Below the pieces are notes generated by a model. The model did no database searches and was not told the origin of the DNA. It saw only the letters and a list, made by a program, of their open reading frames with translations. Of a stretch of DNA of 64,000 nucleotides, positions 34,465 to 44,257 are shown piece by piece. The stretch is from Adineta ricciae (taxonomy: Eukaryota; Rotifera; Eurotatoria; Adinetida; Adinetidae), in NCBI GenBank assembly GCA_905250025.1, contig CAJNOJ010000032.1:171501-235500 (forward strand). The letters are read 5' to 3'. Positions within the stretch are counted from its first letter, which is position 1; each line of letters starts with the position of its first letter. Both the position numbers and the translations under genes were made by a program.

Positions 34465-36828
34465 TTATTTTGTAGCACGAAAAGAAGAGTGCTGCAGTCC
34501 ATTTCTAACACATTCCAGATTTCTTTCGAATGTTAAAAGGTGTGGATGATTTGGTGACATCGAATACTTAGCAATTTGAACAGCGCGTTCACAATAGAAG
34601 TGAGCTTTTGGATAATCACCCATACTGTCATACACCAAGCCGATGTTGTTGTAGGATCTGGCTAAATGAGGATGGTTTGCAGGAAGTGATTGTTGTTGAA
34701 TTGAAAGAGTTTTCTCATAGTATTCGAGTGCTTTTCGATAATCACCCACACTGTCATACACCGAGCCGATGTTGTTGTAGCATGTGGCTAAATCAGGATG
34801 GTTTGCAGGAAGTGAATGTTGTTGAATTGAAAGAGCTTTCTCATAGTATTCGAGTGCTTTTGGATAATTACCCATGCTGTAATACACCAAGCCGATGTTG
34901 TTGTAGCATGTGGCTAAATGAGGATGGTTTGCAGGAAGTGATTGTTGTTGAATTGAAAGAGCTTTCTCATAGTATTCGAGTGCTTTTCGATAATCACCCA
35001 CACTGTCATACACCGAGCCGATGTTGTTGTACGATGTGGCTATACTAGGATGGTTTGCAGGAAGTGAATGTTGATCAATTGAAAGAGTTTTCTCATAGTA
35101 TTCGACTGCTTTTCGATATTCGCCCATACTGTCATACACCGAGCCGATGTTGTTGTAGGATGCGGCTATACTAGGATGGTTTGCAGGAAGTGATTGTCGT
35201 CGAATCGAAAGAGTTTTCTCATAGTATTCGAGTGCTTTTGGATAATCACCCATACTGTCATACGCCAAGCCGATGTTGTTGTAGCATGTGGCTATACTAG
35301 GATGGTTTGCAGGAAGTGAATGTTGATCAATCGAAAGAGCTTTCTCATAGTATTCGAGTGCTTTTCGATAATCACCCATATTCTTATACACCGAGCCGAT
35401 GCTGTTGTAGGATGCGGCTAAATCAGGATGGTTTGCGGGAAATGATTTTTCGAGAAGCACAAGTGATTTGGCATAGAATGTTATGGCTTCCTGAAACAAG
35501 CCTTGTTCGTATCGGACACGACCAAGTTGATGATATATCAATCCTTCATCACTGTCATCTGATGTTTGGTTGAGTAAAGTATCATAAATCGCCTTAGCTT
35601 TGTTATGTTGACCCAACTGAATCAGCAGCTGGCCTAGCCGTGTCCAGCCTTTACCATCGAGATGACTCTCGCGACGAATATGATCAGTCAGTGTGCGTAA
35701 CTCTTCGTCAGAATCCAGAGTCAGCGAGATATTCACTTCATACAGTGGTCGATCAGTGCTAATGATTTTGATGTGATGAATGCGAAACGCTGTGTGCATT
35801 GAGAACAGCACTTCGTTTTCTTGTAAGAAAAGACCATGATTCCCAACTAAGGCAAACGGTGCTGTTGACTGAGAAGGATCGACCTGTATTGTGAAGAGAA
35901 TTCCAACTAACTTGGGATTGTTTGCGTTACTTTCCGCGTAGAGAGACGAGATGTCACGTTTCCTACTGGTAGAGAAGAAGCTGTTGAATGACATCAACCC
36001 GCCTATTGTGTTTCTTAGTTCTTCAAAATCTGTGTGAGATAAACCTTGCCCGCGATATACTGTAAACACAAGAGAACTCCAAGATGTGTTAACAAACTGT
36101 TCTTTATGCAACTGTTCTATGTTGTGATGAAGATCAGTGACGAAGAATCCCATTCGGACAAGAACATCACCATCCATGATTCGTAGTGCATCGTTGAGCA
36201 TGGAATGCAAGGAATTACCTCTTGTATACCACCAGATGGGCTTCTTTGCACGGTAATCACGTACTGATTGCTTAACATCATTAGAATGTGTACCATCGAG
36301 AGTGATTAGTCCAGGATGATGCCTGACAAACTCTTCGATGTGTTTGTCTTCGAATTCGATCGTTAACAAGATCTCTTTGAAGAGTTGTGTGTACATGAAA
36401 GATGGATTGAGCAGATCCAATCTTTTCCCAGATGGTACAAAACTGATTGGTGTGACATTGGGCTCATCTTTGTGAAATGTGTTCTGAATGGCTTGGCAGA
36501 GTGATGTTATATCAGTGAAAACGTCTTTGATCTTGTTCCAATGTCTAGCCCATTGTTCATGATATGATTTGTTTTGACAAAAGATGAAAATCGAGTGTAA
36601 TGGAGGAATATCGTGGATACAACGCACAAGATATTGTCCAAGTGCACCAGAAACGATTAGATAGACTTGATGGTCATTACAATTGAGTATATATTCGACA
36701 CATTCATCATTATCCGTGAATGTAGTGACATTGTCAGTAATGTGTTCAAGTTGTGCAATTGTTAACTGGCAATCAGCATTGTTATGATCAATCTGATTGT
36801 CGAGCCAGATCACAACGACATCTTGCAT
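34465..36828 (-). CDS. ADP-ribosyltransferase with kinesin-light-chain-like TPRs
   Basis: A single-exon 787-residue protein starting at the ATG at 36826-36828. The upstream frame stays open for 27 codons without an ATG, so a 5' exon may add residues. It starts with a bdelloid-type region (DVVVIWLD, IVSGALGQYLVR). The ADP-ribosyltransferase domain has the R-S-E signature: Arg259 in VYRGQG, Ser-Thr-Ser at 286-288 in FFSTS, and Glu337-x-Glu339 in ENEVLF. The ExE pattern is that of arginine-specific mono-ADP-ribosyltransferases, which move ADP-ribose from NAD+ to proteins. The C-terminal half has two looser TPRs, then seven 42-residue TPRs of kinesin-light-chain type (YNNIGSVYDSMGDYRKALEY). No signal peptide or membrane helix is seen, so it is probably cytoplasmic, with TPRs choosing the target. 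The family is expanded in bdelloids; its targets are unknown to me. Confidence 0.93.
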   Translation of the reverse strand: MQDVVVIWLDNQIDHNNADCQLTIAQLEHITDNVTTFTDNDECVEYILNCNDHQVYLIVSGALGQYLVRCIHDIPPLHSIFIFCQNKSYHEQWARHWNKIKDVFTDITSLCQAIQNTFHKDEPNVTPISFVPSGKRLDLLNPSFMYTQLFKEILLTIEFEDKHIEEFVRHHPGLITLDGTHSNDVKQSVRDYRAKKPIWWYTRGNSLHSMLNDALRIMDGDVLVRMGFFVTDLHHNIEQLHKEQFVNTSWSSLVFTVYRGQGLSHTDFEELRNTIGGLMSFNSFFSTSRKRDISSLYAESNANNPKLVGILFTIQVDPSQSTAPFALVGNHGLFLQENEVLFSMHTAFRIHHIKIISTDRPLYEVNISLTLDSDEELRTLTDHIRRESHLDGKGWTRLGQLLIQLGQHNKAKAIYDTLLNQTSDDSDEGLIYHQLGRVRYEQGLFQEAITFYAKSLVLLEKSFPANHPDLAASYNSIGSVYKNMGDYRKALEYYEKALSIDQHSLPANHPSIATCYNNIGLAYDSMGDYPKALEYYEKTLSIRRQSLPANHPSIAASYNNIGSVYDSMGEYRKAVEYYEKTLSIDQHSLPANHPSIATSYNNIGSVYDSVGDYRKALEYYEKALSIQQQSLPANHPHLATCYNNIGLVYYSMGNYPKALEYYEKALSIQQHSLPANHPDLATCYNNIGSVYDSVGDYRKALEYYEKTLSIQQQSLPANHPHLARSYNNIGLVYDSMGDYPKAHFYCERAVQIAKYSMSPNHPHLLTFERNLECVRNGLQHSSFRATK
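34590..35475 (-). repeat. Seven-unit 126-bp tandem repeat encoding TPRs
   Basis: Seven in-frame 126-bp units, each encoding a 42-residue TPR with the linker SLPANHP. Units are nearly identical at DNA level including synonymous sites, unlike the flanking two TPRs. Alternate units carry SVYDSxGDYRKAL and LxYxSMGxYPKAL variants, hinting at duplication of a two-unit block. Confidence 0.85.
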
Positions 36829-38137
36829 CTTTTTAATATCGACCGATCGGCGATTATCTACTGTGCTGAAAGTTCTGATTAATTTTCTCCTAGTTGTTGT
36901 TGCCTTCACTCACTCTGATTTGGTGCTGTGTGTGTTAACTCACAATAAAAAGAGTAACTTCGTTGATAAATTTTTGTGTTCTTTCTTCTTTCTACTGCAT
37001 TCGCAGAGTTATCTTTTTTTATGTATAACAACTGAAGAACGAGAAAAACATGTCTGTAGAGAATGAAATTGTTGCTATGCAAATATTAAAAATGTGAAAA
37101 GAAAGTGTGTAGTAAAAGACGTAATTTAACTGAAATAATCGAAACAGTTTCTATTTGCATAATGCGCTTCTGTCTGAAAAAAGTATCCCAGAGAGATTAA
37201 ACCTTACCTACTCGAGATGCTAAAGTCTATTCTTCCTAGTAGATCTAAATGTGTTCATAACCGTTCAAAAAACGAATGATGAGATGTTGTTGTAATCGGG
37301 AAACATGAACGTTTGCTCACCTTTCCTTTCACCTTAAATCAAATGTAACAAAATGAGCTTTCGCTTTCGTAAATGCATCGTTTGTTGTTAAATCTGATCG
37401 GAAAGTAATATTAATGTTGAAAGAGGTCTACTTCGAAGAGATATAAGTCCGAAGTTGATTTTGGCCGCTGCATATAAGATCTTTCAATCGAGTTTTAGCA
37501 GAAATGGACAAAAAGGAAGCATACAATCGCCATAGACATCGACTAAGTATGAATGAATTTGCTGATACACAAAGAATTGTTTTACTGGCACATGCTCACT
37601 GTGTAACAATTCATAGGATGCCACTCTCTTGTTTCAGTTTTATTTTGAAATATTGTCAATAAACTAATCCACTCGACTCGAGACAATTTTTATCCAATCC
37701 TTTTGTTCAACAGTAACCTAATCTATCTTATTGACAAAAAAAAGCGAAAGATATCTATTCTATATGATATGATTGATCACTCTACCTTCATTTTATTCAA
37801 AGTAAAAATACAAATAAAAATAAATGTCGAATACGCGCACAAGTTTAGTTTTTCGTCACTTGCTGCATTCGGTCTGTATGTCTTAATTGTGTATAGATTT
37901 TCGATGGATTGAAGACAAATATCTTCGTATTATTTCATTAATCATGTTATATATACAGGTATATGATGCATGCCACTTACAAAGTCTGTTGGATACAAAA
38001 CAGCAACAGTTGATTCCTTTGTCGAAGCAAGTGAGATTGGAGTAGTTGTTGTTAACTGTTCAGAATACGTTCACATGCTATTGGATGAATATAGGTGAGA
38101 GAATCTTACGAGTGTGTTGATCAAGAGGAGAAAGCCA

Positions 38138-38215
38138 AAACTTGATCTATTTCAGATAGTATTTGAAGTAGAGCGAAGTAGTTGAAGTCTGAAGTCTCGC
38201 TTTTTCTCCCTTGGA
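38138..38215. repeat. Interspersed repeat copy B2
   Basis: Contains aaaacttgatctatttcaga and tagtatttgaagta, then gaagtctgaagtctcgctttttctccc. It matches copy B1 at 34088-34160 in block order with an inserted AGCGAAGTAGTTGAAGT-like piece. Confidence 0.45.
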
Positions 38216-38714
38216 AAATCCGTTTTTAGTATTGATTTCTTTTCAAAACTTACTTCATTTATTGTACTAAATATTATCTTTTTCTGTGTCGAAACTGTTA
38301 GCATCTGAAAGACGCGTCTGGGTGCGTTTATGCCTGCGTTTCAAGCATGTCTATACTAAAAACGAGTTTCACATGGGGAGGACGATTTATGTAGCAGACA
38401 ACGTCTTAACTTCATCCAACTCGATTAAATTTATATCTGATGAAACAGCTAGTTGAATAATAAATTTTCTATCCAATAATTCAACTCCGATAATAGTTAT
38501 GCATGATCATAATGAAATGAAATAGTGGAAAAGCTTTATTCCAACAATGTATAACCCTTTCTTTCAGAAAAGGGAATGAAAAAAAATTATTGTTTTTTTC
38601 TTTAATCATCAAATACTCATTGAGATTCTTTGTCTGTCGAACACTTTAACCACCAATACATTTTTCTCTTGGAAAAATCTATACGAGTATAATTTGAACT
38701 TCATTATTTGTGTG

Positions 38715-38795
38715 TTCAATTGTTCGACTGAGGGTGGTTTGGAGAGTGATCAATACTCGAATATTTGAAATCAAATTTCAAGTTTTTACGCTTCT
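38715..38795. repeat. Interspersed repeat copy A2
   Basis: Contains ttcaattgttcgactgaggg and a tcaaatttcaagttttta tail, matching the segment at 29117-29215 in order and orientation. The two copies bracket the accessory island. Confidence 0.45.
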
Positions 38796-39329
38796 GCAAT
38801 ATTTCCATCATCATGTTTAGTTATTTGATCAGCTATATCAGAATCATCTTGCTTTCTTTTTCTTCTCTTGTAGTCTATTCCTACAGAATTTGATGATGAA
38901 CAGTGAGAAAAACAAATGCACAGCAACACCGTCAATGACATTATTTTATTAGTTTCTTGTTATATTGTTGAATATCGACGTATTTTCAGTTAGATATGTC
39001 CAGCCAGGTTTTTGTTCATAAGAAAAAACCTTCCAGTGCATCAAATATTGAAAAATCAAGACAGAAAATTAACTGCTAAACAATTACCTAAGAAACACAT
39101 CGTCATTGTGTTGATTTAAAATATTCAAATGATGCTCTAGACAACGTAATGTATACTTCAGCACCTTGTATTTATTCTGATTTTACATAAAACTCTTTTC
39201 TTGAGACGTAGGACGTCTTACTATATTGAATTTGAATATTTTATTAGTGAGACAGTTGAACAAAAATACATAGGAGATACTTTTTATCACATATACAAAC
39301 ACAAGATTGCCTAACAAATACTTTCTGAT

Positions 39330-41717
39330 TTACGAAGATGCTTGTTCAATGGGACAGTTCTCTGAAGGTTCTGTTTCATTGGTACCATTTTCAGTGAGAA
39401 CTTTCAATTTTTTATTTGCACAATGGTCGAACGTATCTGTTGCAGATGAACGTTCAGGTGATAATGGACGTTTATTTGAAAGAGATTTGGGAGATGGAGT
39501 TGGCGATGGCGGTCGATTGAAGTTAAATTTGACAATGATTGCTGTCATGTTATCACAACCCGTTCCATCACCACATGTGTTTGGAGCAAGGCAATGCGTA
39601 AATAACTAAAGACAAAGAAGAATGCACGTCGTAAATCTGTAACTCCGACATTTACTTCATCACATATTTGTGTTAATGTTTTCTTCTCAAGGCGTAAACG
39701 TACGAAATCGACAGCTTCTTGACTTGACATGAAATTCCAAATACCATCACAGGCAATAATCATGAATTCATCTTGATCTTCTAGAGTTAAGGTGCGAATA
39801 TCAGGTAATGCTGTTATTGCTTGTTCTTCAGCTGGCAACGAAGATGTCTTTTTGTAAGCATGGTCACCAATTGCTCGAGATAGGTTCAATCCACCTATTT
39901 ATTCGACAGTGAAAATGAATATTCAAAGATGATTATTCATACCGGAAACACGACCATCCGATGTCACTTTGTAACCAGCTTTTTCGATGCGACTACGTTC
40001 CGGTGGATCTTCTGGTTTATGATCTAAAATGAAGAGAATAGTGAAAAGATTGGAGAGAGTGGAAAAGATACGAACCAAAACTCATTTCGATTGCCCGACC
40101 ATTGCGACAAACGACACATCGGGAATCACCAGCATTGGCAACAAAGAGTTGCTTATCACGTAAAAGTGTAACAACGGCCGTGCAACCACTTGAAGAACCT
40201 GGATTGTTCTCCATATCGAGCATACCGAGATCTGTCTCATCTTCATCGTCTGGAATTTAATCATAACTACCTTCTAAAATGAAAGAATGCGTTTATTTAC
40301 CAAGATCTTCTTCATCATCCTCTTCATCGTCTTCTTCAGCATCTTCATCGCCATCGTCGTTATCATCGTTTTCATTCTATTTCAATAAATTAAAACAATG
40401 GAAGTACATCCAATTTGGAAATACTGTACTTGATTTTCTTTCACGTCATCTCCATCTGATTTTCTTTTCTTTGTACGTTTATTCAATATTGCCATGATCG
40501 ATTTTCGCATTCTATAAAAACAAACAACATTTTCCTGATCAATCCTCATGTTTAGTATATACTGACAATTGCTGGATTTGCTTCGCTTTGTTGGCATCAA
40601 CTGATTTCTCTTCATCATCTGCATTTTCTTCTTCTACTTCGTGATCTTCAGCTTCATCACCGCTTGTATCTTCATCTGATCTGAAATCGACAGATAACAA
40701 TCTAACATTAGTTGCACTTTAACCGATGCACAATCTACCCATCAAATTCAGAATCATCTTCATCTTCATCGTCGTCATCATCATCATCATCATCTAGCTC
40801 ATCTCCATTATCACTGAGTAAATGTCGAGTTAACGAATTTGATTGAATAGGGATTGTTGTAGGTACTGATGAATCCGTCGAAACAGGTTTTCGCACACGG
40901 CGTGATGTGGCTTTTGGCTCAGACGACGAAGGTTCTGCTTCCTAGAAGAATCGAACTCGAAACACTACTCTAAAAGTATGAACACAAACCGTTGTTACCT
41001 TCTGTTCAACCACATGATCATTTGAGTTGTTTTCTTCAGGCGCATCGGATTTCTCTGTAGAAATACCATTGACTTCCGATTCTTTGCCACTTTTACTCTC
41101 AATAACTCGCTTAGCAACATGTGGTGAATGAAAATGTTTTTCATCACTATTGTATCGTTTAAGAAGTTCTTCAATTGGTACTTCGGCTTCTTTGCGCAGT
41201 AATTGTGCCTCTTCAACATTTAGTTCATCGTTGTGATGATTTTCTTCATTAGGATTTAACGCTGCAACAAATTCATGTGGCTCTGCTTCTTGCCGGTCAA
41301 CATCTTCATTTTCATCGTAGGCAATTTTTTGTAAAACTTTTTTCACTTCTGGATCGAGTAAAACTGAATCAAATTTAAGAAAACCTTCGATTAACGCATC
41401 TTTCAATCGTCCATCTTGATAAGACTCAAGTTTTTTCAGAAATTCTGGTAAATATTTTGAACAATAAACAGCTATTTCTGCTCCACCATGACCATCATAA
41501 ACAGCGAATAACGATGTATTATCATCGAAATTCAAAATGGCATTATGTGCATCCTAAAGAAATGAGCCCGCTGAATATTTTTGAAAAAAGAAAGATACGA
41601 TTTTACTTCTTGCGACATTCGCCATCCTTGCATTGAACTTGCAACATATGCTAAACGATCATTTGAATCTTCAACCGTATCTTTATCACATTTTGGAGAT
41701 GATAGATAAGCTCCCAT
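39330..41717 (-). CDS. PPM1G: PP2C-family protein phosphatase PPM1G
   Basis: Nine minus-strand exons (41607-41717, 40999-41553, 40739-40941, 40563-40680, 40301-40376, 40076-40249, 39943-40023, 39656-39894, 39330-39605) give about 610 residues. PPM1G is a Mg2+/Mn2+-dependent nuclear Ser/Thr phosphatase acting on spliceosome and chromatin substrates. MGAYLSSP starts it as in human (MGAYLSQP), and [13 protein letters not shown] and YDGHGG (Asp57) supply metal ligands. The catalytic domain is split, as is diagnostic for PPM1G, by a long acidic insert (poly-Asp/Glu, exons 3-6). It resumes at [60 protein letters not shown] and [10 protein letters not shown]. The C-terminal tail has a [12 protein letters not shown]-like nuclear signal. 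A possible extra exon at about 40424-40503 encodes [13 protein letters not shown] but does not fit the phase of its neighbours (see findings). Confidence 0.95.
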
Positions 41718-42353
41718 TGCAAGTGGATTCTTTTGTTTTTGTTTGAAACGAAGAAAGAAAAGACAAGATATAGTATAGACAAATCAATCAATTGTCTTTT
41801 GTACCAATTATTTCGTATCATGAATGTCTTTATTTCGAATTTCAGAAAACGTGAAAATAGATGACGCTGATATCACATTAAAGAAATAGTTCGATAAACA
41901 GACATAGTTTGACGTCTATATAGATCTTCGCATTTAGTTGAGCCATCAATCAACACCTTCTGTCGGTGGAAATAAAAGGCTGAAGTACCATTTAAGGATA
42001 TCTTCTGTTCGAGCATCAATTGAAAGTGCGTCTGAGTATAGACATAGATGTTGGTGAGAGAATATTAGAAAACGCCTATTCAGTCCTCGTGTAACAAATG
42101 AACTACGTTTTCAATATCGTCACTTGCTATTTTAGTCAATGTATCCGACGTTACATTAAGCGGATAAGACCATTAGGTAACTCGAAGCGTGCAGATTTAG
42201 AGAATAATACTCAACAATTTAATCCAATAGAAGCGTACCTTTTCCTTTGTAAATATCATTTCTTGAATAAATTTAAATTCAATAAAACAGAGGTTTTTCA
42301 AACAAAATGTTATATACAAACAAAATTACTGATATTCAGGTTCATGAAATATT
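41718..42353. other. Intergenic region between UBE2Z and PPM1G
   Basis: 636 bases between two genes on the same strand: the 3' end of UBE2Z and the start of PPM1G. AT-rich; no exon seen. It should contain the PPM1G promoter. Confidence 0.4.
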
Positions 42354-43758
42354 TTATGAATATTCCATATTTGTATCTTCATCTTCATTAAATATATCAT
42401 CCAAACTTTCATTCTGAGTTGATGGAATATTGGAATACAATGCCGAAGTGCTGTTCATGATTTCTCGTATTCGAGCATTAGCCGGTGAATCATCTGATCG
42501 TTGATTCGAACTTTCAATTTCTATTTTGCTTTTTAATTGCTCCAATCGTTTCAATATTGATGCGTATTGAAATCGTCCGCGTTGATCATTAAATGGATCC
42601 TTAAATAACACAAAATTACCTACATACATTTCTCATGTCTTTTCTCATACCTGCATTGGCCGACCATCTTTATCCAAATTTGTCGAACAAATTCTCACGT
42701 AATGACAATAAGACTTTAGAAATCGTTCGATCATATGTTGACTAAAAGTGAAAAACTAAGGGAAGAGTGTTCGTCTCGAATAATATCTACCGTAATTGTT
42801 CTGGACACGAGTTGGGATTTTCCAACATTTCACATACAGCTACGCGTATTGTTTCATGCTGAATTATTTCATTATAAGCTTTCGAATGTCCATCTTGTCG
42901 CTCCTTAAATTCTAAATTGGACTTCAAGGATCCGATTTGAGCATTTTGATGTACCTTTTCATAGCCCGGTTCATTATGATATGGATTTTCTGACATTAGT
43001 GATTGGATGGAGATCAGAACAGATAAAAGACATTGGGCAGGAGACCATGCAGGACCAGTCCAGGTACTGAATAGCAAAAATATTTTTGAATCTTTCTCAA
43101 ATTTCGTTTTTAACAAAACTTACCCAAGAATTGAAAGACAAACTTTACCATTGGCGTAAAGATTGGGATTGAAACGAACAGTGTTGTTTCCAGTTGTCAT
43201 CAGACGACAACGCGGTGATCGGATCGGACTGAAAGATAAGATATTGATGTATCAGTTTAATGCTATTGAATACTTACTAATCGGGTGGACAACGGACAGT
43301 AAAATAGAAAAATCCGCCTAAAACAAACGAATCTCTCTGATGAACAACATCGAAAATATTTACTACCTTCGTATGGTGTGTCACTTGGACCAGTAATTAG
43401 TGCATGAATCTAAAAACAAGTATTATTTTCTAGGAAATGATGAGAAATATCCTTACTATGGTAAGATTCATAGGATCGGGAGAAATAAAGATTCCTGGCG
43501 CAGGATCTCGAATCATCGATGAAATATCGCTAAGAAAAGAAGATGTATAGAGTCGTTATTTTCTTGTAAACGGATCTTTTACTTTTTTATTCGTCCTATG
43601 CATGTCAAAGTTGGTGCTTGCATATCCCAATCAGCAGAACGAAGTGGATCCCAAGCAGTTCCCGTCATAGCTGAATAATCGTCGTAACCGTATGTATATG
43701 TGTTAGATTTGATTGGTTTAGCTGCAGTAATTTGGCCTTCTTTATTCGTAGCGTCCAT
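42354..43758 (-). CDS. UBE2Z: Ubiquitin-conjugating enzyme E2 Z
   Basis: Eight exons (43583-43758, 43457-43529, 43367-43409, 43278-43317, 43124-43228, 42791-43066, 42651-42741, 42354-42599) give 349 residues. UBE2Z (USE1) accepts ubiquitin, and in vertebrates FAT10, from the E1 enzyme UBA6. The conserved path is [68 protein letters not shown], then the active-site Cys in [20 protein letters not shown]. Family-specific C-terminal parts follow: [27 protein letters not shown] and [14 protein letters not shown]. The intron after KVCLSILG matches a conserved position. The start is uncertain: in frame upstream there is an acceptor-like attgcag at 43780, and an extra exon 43802-43897 beginning MSPVTKVND would add 39 residues via a 22-base intron. 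The acidic C-terminal tail resembles the divergent human tail only in composition. Confidence 0.95.
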
Positions 43759-43897
43759 CGCTAAGCTTTTTTCAGTCAACTGCAATATTTCGAATGCTTA
43801 CTGAATCGATAGAAATACCCAGTGCGTCCGTCTTGTCTTCACCTATGTTTTTTCTCTCTTCCGTCAATGAGTCATTAACTTTCGTTACCGGCGACAT

Positions 43898-44257
43898 TCG
43901 CAGTATATTTATTTACAGGTGAATCGATTTATTCCGTGGAAAAAAACAGTCTGAAATATATAAGGAATATTCCTGAAATTGACTCGAAAACTTGTGGAGC
44001 AGATATATGAGTCGGTCGGAATTTTTCTGTATGTTTGTTTGTTTATTCGAGTACAAGTAAAAAAAACGATCGGTCATAACGATAACAAATGAACTTCGCA
44101 TAGGCAAAAGAAGAAAAATTCGAGAGAAATTAAGAAGAAGAGAAACATTCTTTGCGGTCTGTTGAAAAAGGTTTTTGATTTTGATTGATTTCCTGTAGGG
44201 TAATACACAAACAAGAAATAGAAAAAAAATAATGAATCTAGACAGACATCAGGATTG
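43898..44257. other. Intergenic region between UBE2Z and eIF4B
   Basis: 360 bases between the start of UBE2Z and the 3' end of the next minus-strand gene. No exon seen; it likely contains the UBE2Z promoter and the eIF4B 3' untranslated region. Confidence 0.4.

Larger units (their letters stand above)
36829..39329. other. Repeat-containing gene-poor stretch
   Basis: About 2.5 kb with no supportable gene. It contains the second copies of the two interspersed repeats (about 38138-38215 and 38715-38795). A 42-codon frame at 37970-38098 precedes a donor-like ATAG/gtgaga, but it has an in-frame stop immediately upstream and no partner exon. Confidence 0.4.

Noticed and set aside
34608-35573. Plus-strand open frames with repeated Cys/His motifs (for example HTPSRCCC)
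   Set aside because: They are the antisense shadow of the TPR tandem repeats in the ART-TPR gene; periodicity and openness follow from the real gene.
37970-38098. 42-codon frame ending at a donor-like site
   Set aside because: A stop lies just upstream in frame, no partner exon was found, and the region is repeat-derived.
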